The notes under the pieces were generated by a model. It was not told the origin of the DNA. It was given only the letters and a program-made list of their open reading frames with translations, and did not search any database. The position numbers and the translations under genes were made by a program. Positions 6,371 through 10,676 of a DNA stretch of 10,676 nt are shown one piece after another (position 1 is the first letter of the stretch; each line of letters opens with the position of its first letter). This DNA comes from Candidatus Peregrinibacteria bacterium RIFCSPLOWO2_01_FULL_39_12 (GTDB lineage Bacteria > Patescibacteriota > Gracilibacteria > UBA1369 > LOWO2-01-FULL-3), in contig MFXA01000014.1 in NCBI GenBank assembly GCA_001787455.1, positions 1-10,676 on the forward strand, given 5' to 3'.

Positions 6371-6478
6371 TTATTTACGGCATCCTTTACAAGATTTTTT
6401 TGCAGTCTTTTTCTTAGCGTGTTTTTTTGTAGTTTTTTTCTTTGCGACTTTTTTCTTTGCAGCCTTTTTCTTTGGCAT
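6371..6478 (-). CDS. Lys-rich 35-residue basic peptide with CxxC end
   Basis: Starts MPKKKAAKKKVAKKK, continues TTKKHAKKKTAKK and ends SCKGCRK before TAA. More than half the residues are Lys, arranged as spaced KKK clusters separated by Ala/Val/Thr. This resembles the tails of histone H1-like and other bacterial DNA-compacting proteins. A role in binding DNA or RNA is inference from composition. The C-terminal CKGC could hold half a zinc site or a redox-sensitive pair. The gene is supported by a promoter (6506-6533) at the right distance and by a strong terminator 27 bases after the stop, so it is a complete small transcription unit. The AAA/AAG codons make the opposite strand T-rich, giving a meaningless long open frame there. 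No Shine-Dalgarno sequence was found. Confidence 0.72.
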   Translation of the reverse strand: MPKKKAAKKKVAKKKTTKKHAKKKTAKKSCKGCRK

Positions 6479-6505
6479 TTTTATGAGGTTAAGAAATGTA
6501 ACTTC

Positions 6506-6533
6506 ATTATCTGTCTTTATGAAATCAATGCAA
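6506..6533 (-). promoter_or_regulatory. Promoter of the Lys-rich peptide gene
   Basis: On the minus strand TTGCAT (6533-6528) and GATAAT (6511-6506, 5 of 6) are 16 bp apart. The predicted leader is about 20 nt to the ATG at 6478. The rest of 6534-6634 shows no gene and no clear terminator for the 728-residue gene. Confidence 0.55.
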
Positions 6534-6634
6534 CCTTATCTGATGGATTTTATGGATTTTTCGTTGATGTATGAGAAAAAAGTTGTTTCGCTAAGATGGG
6601 GATGTGAATAAACTTATGGTTCCGGGTTTTCTAA

Positions 6635-8821
6635 CTAATCTTGAAGGTATGGTAGAACTGCGTCTTTTCCCTCTTCTCCTGTATATGCCTGACCGTCCAT
6701 TATTGTTGTTACACGCGCCATCCCTAATGATCCTCTGGACACCAATTCATATCCTCTGCATATTGATATTTCTGTAATTGGAGTTTCTTGAAGCGGGCTA
6801 AGGTCTAATTTCGGCTTTTTCCCTGTTTGGATTTCATGGAAAGACATGTGTCCGTATTTTTTGCCGGGAGGTAAAGGTTTGGTTTTGATGCCTTTGTCTT
6901 TGTGTTGGTCCATTTCCACGCTTAGAAAATCCAATGGCGGCATTCCGCGAACCGGTTCAAGTGCGGTGTTGGAATATTCAGTTTCTTTGTCTATTATCTC
7001 CACTCGACGTGTTCTAAAAATGTCTTTCAAGTATTTCCCGTGAAAATGTTTGGATGGAGCTGTTACAAATTTGACTGTGTCTGCTTGTATTACTACTCCA
7101 TCCAGTACTCCTAAATCCAGTGCGTCGTCCGATGTTTCGAAAGTCGTGAAATGAACTCTTCCAAGCGCTTCCAAATTTAAAAATTTTTGCTCTGCGGCGT
7201 GTAGACTCATTCTTAATTCCGGCGGTGTTATGGCTAAGCTGTCAATTCCTGTTAAATCCATTGTTCCTCCTCTGGCGATTATTCTTATGTCTAATGATTT
7301 TGTTATCCTTGCATCTTTGAGTGGTTTTAGTGGTGTTTGGTTGTTTTCTTGGTAGCTGATTATCCTAATGGCGACTTCCTGTATTACGAAATTCTGCAGA
7401 ATCTGGATCAATCCATCCAAGTTCTCTATATTATAAGCAACTATTTTGGACACTGTTGTTTCTCCGTATAGTGGGCTTAAATCTGGGGTTGGCAGTTCTG
7501 GTCCGATTGTTCCATCATTGTTTTTATCGCGACCACTTATTGCTATCAGGACTTCTTTTGGCGGTGTTTCAGCAAGCGGTTGAAATGATGGCCATTGTGC
7601 TGTTGATACGAGTTCGTATTCGTATGGTGGTTTTTCGTCTTTGCTGTCAGTGTTGGTTATCAAAATTATATCTAAAGGTATTCCCCTTAGCGGTTCAAGG
7701 CTTTCTATGTCAGGCGATATTTTTATTGCTTTGCTTAATGCCGCATCTATTACTTCCCGATTTGTTAGCTGTCTTTTTGGGTGGTTTGTGTCTGTGTCTG
7801 TGTCTGGTTTATCTTTGGTTGGGGCTTGTAAATCTCCGGGCATTACAGTCATTTCAATAGGTTCTCTTGAGTGTGTTTCTCCATGTGTTTTTAATTTTTT
7901 GGGATCTATATTTCCCTCAAGGTTTACAAGGGCATCGGTTCCCGTAGCATCCAACTTGTTTTTATTTGGTGTTTTTTCCGGTCTGACAGTGTTTGATTCG
8001 TGTTTTTCTTTATCTTCTTTCAAATATGTTTTTACATAATCACTTACATCAAATATCACTGTACCTTCGAGATCGGTTATTTCCGTTTCAGGAATGCCTG
8101 GTTTAACTATGTGCCATTTGCTATATATTTGTATCAATAAATCTGAGTGCAGTTGTTCTCTCCCGTCTGCCAATTTTTGTCTTGATATGCGTACTTTCAT
8201 TGGTATTTTATTTCCGTATACTCCTTTAATGAGGCTTATCATCATTTGAGCGCGCGCATTGCAGTTTCCTTTTCCATCGTTGAGCAGGGTATGCAATTGA
8301 GCCGACCATTCCATGTATTCTCCGAAATGTTCTTCCATCATTTTTTTGATTGTCGAGAAAAATCCTTCAGATGTTTTTTTTGCTAGGTCTTGATAATATT
8401 TTATGGATTTGGCTAATTTCTGTTGGTCTTTCTCAAATTCTTCTTTTGAAATGTGTCCTTCCAGCCATGATAGTTTTAAGAAAAAATCTCCGTAGTCGAA
8501 ATCGGGCAGGTTTGGGTTTTTTCCGAGTGCGTTTCTCCATGTGATCACTTGCTCTGTTTTTGCTTCCTGCTCTTCGGAGTTTTGTTTGAATGCGTTTATG
8601 GCACTGCTTATTTTATGTCCCGCTTCTTGTATTAGGAAACTTATTGTTTGTCGGACTTTTTCAATGTTCCCCGGTGTTGCCTGTGTCCCTACTGCTATTG
8701 TCCCATGCAGTGCCAGTGCGGCGGCTGCTGCAATAAGCCAGCGAGTTTTGTCGGTTTTGCGGGATAAGTCGTATTGACTTATGGTTTCGGTATCCGGTTG
8801 TCTTTTAAGAGCTTCTGACAT
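6635..8821 (-). CDS. Membrane-anchored protein with transglutaminase-like core and LSPL repeats (728 aa)
   Basis: Not a family I can name. A charged 27-residue N-terminus is followed by one hydrophobic segment (about 28-47, WLIAAAAALALHGTIAVG), so the bulk is probably outside the membrane. Residues 181-241 resemble a transglutaminase/cysteine-protease core: DGKGNCNARAQM with Cys187, then H225 in HSDLLIQIYSKWHIVKP, like the family's Cys...HaWvEvy..W..vDp. The usual third-acid position is Lys240, so activity is uncertain. Residues 270-350 are charged linker with a TDTDT run. From about 370 there are degenerate leucine-rich-type repeats: SLEPLRGIPLDIILI (374-388), DLSPLYGETTVSKIVAY (447-463), ALEPVRGMPPLDFLSV (620-635), DLSPLQETPITEISI (673-687). 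YELVS occurs twice (402-406, 691-695). It is transcribed alone from a near-consensus promoter. Confidence 0.75.
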   Translation of the reverse strand: MSEALKRQPDTETISQYDLSRKTDKTRWLIAAAAALALHGTIAVGTQATPGNIEKVRQTISFLIQEAGHKISSAINAFKQNSEEQEAKTEQVITWRNALGKNPNLPDFDYGDFFLKLSWLEGHISKEEFEKDQQKLAKSIKYYQDLAKKTSEGFFSTIKKMMEEHFGEYMEWSAQLHTLLNDGKGNCNARAQMMISLIKGVYGNKIPMKVRISRQKLADGREQLHSDLLIQIYSKWHIVKPGIPETEITDLEGTVIFDVSDYVKTYLKEDKEKHESNTVRPEKTPNKNKLDATGTDALVNLEGNIDPKKLKTHGETHSREPIEMTVMPGDLQAPTKDKPDTDTDTNHPKRQLTNREVIDAALSKAIKISPDIESLEPLRGIPLDIILITNTDSKDEKPPYEYELVSTAQWPSFQPLAETPPKEVLIAISGRDKNNDGTIGPELPTPDLSPLYGETTVSKIVAYNIENLDGLIQILQNFVIQEVAIRIISYQENNQTPLKPLKDARITKSLDIRIIARGGTMDLTGIDSLAITPPELRMSLHAAEQKFLNLEALGRVHFTTFETSDDALDLGVLDGVVIQADTVKFVTAPSKHFHGKYLKDIFRTRRVEIIDKETEYSNTALEPVRGMPPLDFLSVEMDQHKDKGIKTKPLPPGKKYGHMSFHEIQTGKKPKLDLSPLQETPITEISICRGYELVSRGSLGMARVTTIMDGQAYTGEEGKDAVLPYLQD

Positions 8822-8853
8822 AGGTTGGTGGGCGGTTTGGTAAAAAGAGATGT

Positions 8854-8882
8854 ATTATGCACGAGGTTTGGTGATTTGTCAA
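8854..8882 (-). promoter_or_regulatory. Promoter of the 728-residue protein gene
   Basis: On the minus strand TTGACA (8882-8877, perfect) and CATAAT (8859-8854, 5 of 6) are 17 bp apart. The leader is about 26 nt. Its -35 box is back to back with that of the divergent kinase-deaminase gene. Confidence 0.8.
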
Positions 8883-8885
8883 TGC

Positions 8886-8914
8886 TTGACTTGAATTTTA
8901 CGAATTTGTAATGT
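8886..8914 (+). promoter_or_regulatory. Promoter of the kinase-deaminase gene
   Basis: TTGACT (8886-8891) is a good -35. The -10 is either TAATGT (8909-8914, 17 bp spacing, weak) or TGTAAT (8907-8912, 15 bp spacing, 5 of 6). The leader would be only about 10 nt before ATG 8931. GTCAA-TGC-TTGAC (8878-8890) is a perfect inverted repeat made by the two opposed -35 boxes. Confidence 0.5.
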
Positions 8915-8930
8915 AGATTTGCTTTTGAAT

Positions 8931-10013
8931 ATGGGCGATACAAAGCAAATCATTATCGGGCTTACAGGTTCCATGGGTTCCGGAAAGGGAGAAATAGTGA
9001 AAATTTTGCAGGGGAAAGGTTTTGAGTATGTCACTTTGTCTTCCATTGTCAGAGAAGAAGCGCGAAGGCGCGGGATTCCGGAGGAGCGTGAAAAACTGAT
9101 GGATATCGGCAATTCGATGAGAAAAAAAGATGGCGCCGGGGTTTTGGCAAAATGTGCATTGGAGAAAATTAGTGAATCAGATTGTAGCAAATGGGTTGTT
9201 GACGGGATTCGCAATCCCGCAGAGGTTAAAGAGCTTCGTAAATCTAAAAAAATATATATTATCGGAGTTGATACCGATAAAAATCTTCTTGTTGAGAGAA
9301 TTTTGAACAGAAGCCGCGAGAGCGATCCGAGGGTTCGCGATGAAATCCTAAAAAAAATTGAACGGGAGCTTGGAAAAGGTGAACCTAAAGATGGTCAGCA
9401 GGTCGAAAAGTGCATGAAAGAGGCGGATAAAATAATTGGGAATAATGGTACGCTTGAAGAATTTACGCAAAGTTTTTCCGATTATTATAATTCCATACGC
9501 CGTCCGTCGAAGGATGAATATTATCTGGATTTGGCAAAAAGCGTTTGCCGAAGGAGCACATGTACAAAAGTTGAAATGGGGGCCGTGATTATAAAGGACG
9601 ATCAGGTTGTCGCGACCGGTTATTGCGGTGCGCCGAGAGGAACAAAAAGTTCGCAGGAGCACGGTTTTTGTTTACGCAGAAAACTTGGGATTCCTTCCGG
9701 GCATCGTTACGAAATGTGCAGAAGCGTTCATGCGGAGCAAAATGCGATTATAAATGCGGCGCGTTCCGGTACAAGTTTGCTTGGCGGGGACATGTATATT
9801 TATGGGAAAATTCAGGGTGAAGACGGGGCGGTGCTCGATGCTTTTCCGTGTTTCATCTGCAAAAAAATGCTTATTAATTGCGGGCTGAAAAGGGTAGTAT
9901 GTTCTTTAAAGGATGGTTCGTCCAAGATTTTTTTGGTGGATGAATGGATGGAGGAATGGAGAAAAAATGACATCATTGATGATAAGTTCCAGTATGGGGT
10001 GAAGACGGGTTGA
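8931..10013 (+). CDS. Fused nucleotide-kinase-like P-loop domain and dCMP deaminase (360 aa)
   Basis: The C-terminal half (about 195-335) is a zinc deaminase of the dCMP type, converting dCMP to dUMP for thymidylate supply. It shows RRSTCTKVEMGAVI, ATGYCGAPRGT, HAEQNAI with H267/E269, and PCFIC with C307/C310. The N-terminal part (about 6-180) is a P-loop kinase-like domain: GLTGSMGSGKG (10-20), SSIVREEARRRG (37-48), VVDGIRNPAEV (89-99), then SRESDPR, RELGKGE and ADKIIGNNGTLEEF. This order closely follows UPF0200 nucleotide-kinase-like proteins, mostly known from archaea, and is related to dephospho-CoA kinases. ATG 8931 was chosen; a TTG at 8919 would overlap the expected transcript start. 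Deaminases with an N-terminal P-loop domain include AvcD phage-defence enzymes, which are longer. A housekeeping enzyme is equally possible. Confidence 0.9.
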   Translation: MGDTKQIIIGLTGSMGSGKGEIVKILQGKGFEYVTLSSIVREEARRRGIPEEREKLMDIGNSMRKKDGAGVLAKCALEKISESDCSKWVVDGIRNPAEVKELRKSKKIYIIGVDTDKNLLVERILNRSRESDPRVRDEILKKIERELGKGEPKDGQQVEKCMKEADKIIGNNGTLEEFTQSFSDYYNSIRRPSKDEYYLDLAKSVCRRSTCTKVEMGAVIIKDDQVVATGYCGAPRGTKSSQEHGFCLRRKLGIPSGHRYEMCRSVHAEQNAIINAARSGTSLLGGDMYIYGKIQGEDGAVLDAFPCFICKKMLINCGLKRVVCSLKDGSSKIFLVDEWMEEWRKNDIIDDKFQYGVKTG

Positions 10014-10169
10014 CCCGCGGTTTAGGCAATTTCTCTCATAAAGCAAGTGTTGCTACTCGGGCAAAGTTTCGACCAAATGCTACCCCACAATCATCTTCTT
10101 CAAAAGTCCAGAATTTTCCCGGGGCAACTTTTGAACAGATTACCAGTTTGGCAAAGCGTTCGGCGGCTA
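10014..10169. other. Intergenic stretch with no confident gene
   Basis: CGGGT-TG-ACCCG (10006-10017) forms a short hairpin across the deaminase stop codon but lacks a T-run, so it is not a convincing terminator. The rest is open on both strands in short frames: one on minus, 10036-10176 (46 residues), and one on plus from a TTG at 10010. Neither has a promoter of its own or a resemblance I recognise. The composition looks gene-like rather than random, so this may be a decayed gene or a small conserved gene. Confidence 0.4.
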
Positions 10170-10197
10170 TTGACATGGAACAAGAACTATGTATAAT
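10170..10197 (+). promoter_or_regulatory. Full-consensus sigma70 promoter of the Gly-rich repeat gene
   Basis: TTGACA (10170-10175) and TATAAT (10192-10197) both match the consensus in all six bases, with a 16 bp spacer. The ATG at 10222 follows after a leader of roughly 17 nt. This is the strongest promoter in the window, implying high expression. Confidence 0.85.
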
Positions 10198-10221
10198 AAT
10201 GGTCTGTTTAATATATATTTT

Positions 10222-10676
10222 ATGAGTGAATCAAGTCGGTTATCAGATGGGGAAGTGGGTTTTAACTGCTTGACTGAGGGTTCTGCCGTGGACGATTTTG
10301 CGGGTATTGCTGTAGTTCCCGGGCGATTAGAAAATTCCGATAGTGGTGTAAGAAAAGTATCTTCTTTAAGATATTTGATTCTTTTGGCTGTGTTAGTTGC
10401 TATGGCTGGATGTAAGGATTTTGGGAAAAAGAGGGGTTTTAAAACTGGAAAATCCGGTGGGAGAATTGAATTATATGATCCTAATGCTGGGAAGGGTGGT
10501 GGTGGTTTTTATGTGGATTCTACGGGTCGTATGATTTTTGGTGAAGGAGATGGTAAGAGTGGTGAGAAAGGTGAGGTTGCAGGGACTGGCAAGGGCAAGA
10601 GTGTGGAGAAGGGCGAGGGTGTTGGGGCTGGTTCCGGTGCTGGTAAGAGTGGTGAGAAAGGTGAGGTTGTTGGGGC
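10222..10676 (+). CDS. Gly/Lys/Glu-rich repeat protein with lipobox-like anchor (partial)
   Basis: The frame runs open from ATG 10222 to the window edge (151 codons), so the 3' end is missing. About 43 mostly polar residues come first (MSESSRLSDGEVGFNCLTEG...). Then RKVSSLRYLILLAVLVAMAGC (44-64) is a positively charged, hydrophobic segment ending in a lipobox-like AGC at Cys64. This is far from the start for a lipoprotein signal, and Met at -3 is unusual, so it may instead be a type II membrane anchor. After it the chain is low-complexity: GKGGGGFYVDSTGRMIFGEG, then repeats of GKSGEKGEV at 111-119 and 141-149, with a 30-residue (90-bp) period. It is probably an extracytoplasmic, flexible, highly charged surface protein of unknown role. 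Strong expression is suggested by the consensus promoter. No Shine-Dalgarno sequence is present. Confidence 0.75.
   Translation, partial: MSESSRLSDGEVGFNCLTEGSAVDDFAGIAVVPGRLENSDSGVRKVSSLRYLILLAVLVAMAGCKDFGKKRGFKTGKSGGRIELYDPNAGKGGGGFYVDSTGRMIFGEGDGKSGEKGEVAGTGKGKSVEKGEGVGAGSGAGKSGEKGEVVG
10551..10669 (+). repeat. In-frame direct repeat, 90-bp period
   Basis: A 29-bp stretch (10551-10579) recurs exactly at 10641-10669, 90 bases away and in frame. The DNA between is a looser version of the same G-rich pattern. The array probably continues beyond the window. Confidence 0.85.

Noticed and set aside
6318..6611. 97-residue plus-strand frame rich in Phe
   Set aside because: It is the complement of the AAA/AAG codons of the Lys-rich peptide and begins inside the terminator hairpin.
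10006..10017. CGGGT-TG-ACCCG hairpin at the deaminase stop as a terminator
   Set aside because: The stem is only five base pairs and no T-run follows.
10551..10669. Direct repeats as a possible CRISPR array
   Set aside because: Only two exact units occur, they keep a coding frame, and the DNA between them is a looser form of the same pattern rather than unique spacer.
1..10676. Recoding of TGA as glycine, as in Gracilibacteria and Absconditabacteria
   Set aside because: Glutamine synthetase, the thioredoxin-like protein and the kinase-deaminase all end at TGA at their expected family lengths, so TGA is a stop here.

Overview
This AT-rich window reads with the standard bacterial code: every confident gene ends sensibly at TAA, TAG or TGA. 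It looks like chromosomal DNA of a Candidate Phyla Radiation (Patescibacteria) bacterium. The main reasons are a very Cys-rich zinc-ribbon protein of a kind common in CPR genomes (often mislabelled 'caib/baif family protein'), a 71-residue 'YSHKNSKG...TLRGGRK' protein of the type found there, and a tiny Lys-rich protein. A Peregrinibacteria-like lineage is possible, but I cannot prove the lineage from this window. No mobile element, CRISPR array, tRNA or rRNA was seen.

Layout. Positions 1-64 hold the 3' end of what looks like rpmB (ribosomal protein bL28, +). It converges on the 557-residue Cys-rich protein (70-1743, -). That gene is divergent from an MgtC/DUF4010 membrane protein (1794-3059, +), and the 50 bp between them holds two promoters that may make leaderless mRNAs. 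A small Cys-containing lipoprotein (3141-3635, +) has its own near-consensus promoter. After a ~200 bp gap with RNA-fold potential come glutamine synthetase (3840-5372, +) and a thioredoxin-like protein (5389-5946, +), probably co-transcribed. They end at a terminator that sits between two identical 23-bp palindromes. Then come three minus-strand genes: the 71-residue protein (6031-6246), a 35-residue Lys-rich peptide (6371-6478) and a 728-residue membrane-anchored protein (6635-8821). The last has a transglutaminase-like Cys/His core and degenerate 'LSPL' leucine-rich-type repeats. Back-to-back promoters separate it from a fused nucleotide-kinase-like/dCMP deaminase (8931-10013, +). The right end starts a Gly/Lys/Glu-rich repeat protein with a lipobox-like membrane segment (10222 to the window edge), driven by a full-consensus promoter.

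Taken together, the window mixes housekeeping functions (ribosome, nitrogen assimilation, redox, pyrimidine nucleotide supply) with three probably exported or envelope-anchored proteins of unknown function. No start codon that can be inspected has a convincing Shine-Dalgarno sequence, while -35/-10 promoters are easy to see. The most interesting items are the kinase-deaminase fusion, whose domain order resembles AvcD-type phage-defence deaminases, the transglutaminase-like/repeat surface protein, the divergent leaderless promoter pair, and the palindrome-terminator-palindrome cassette.
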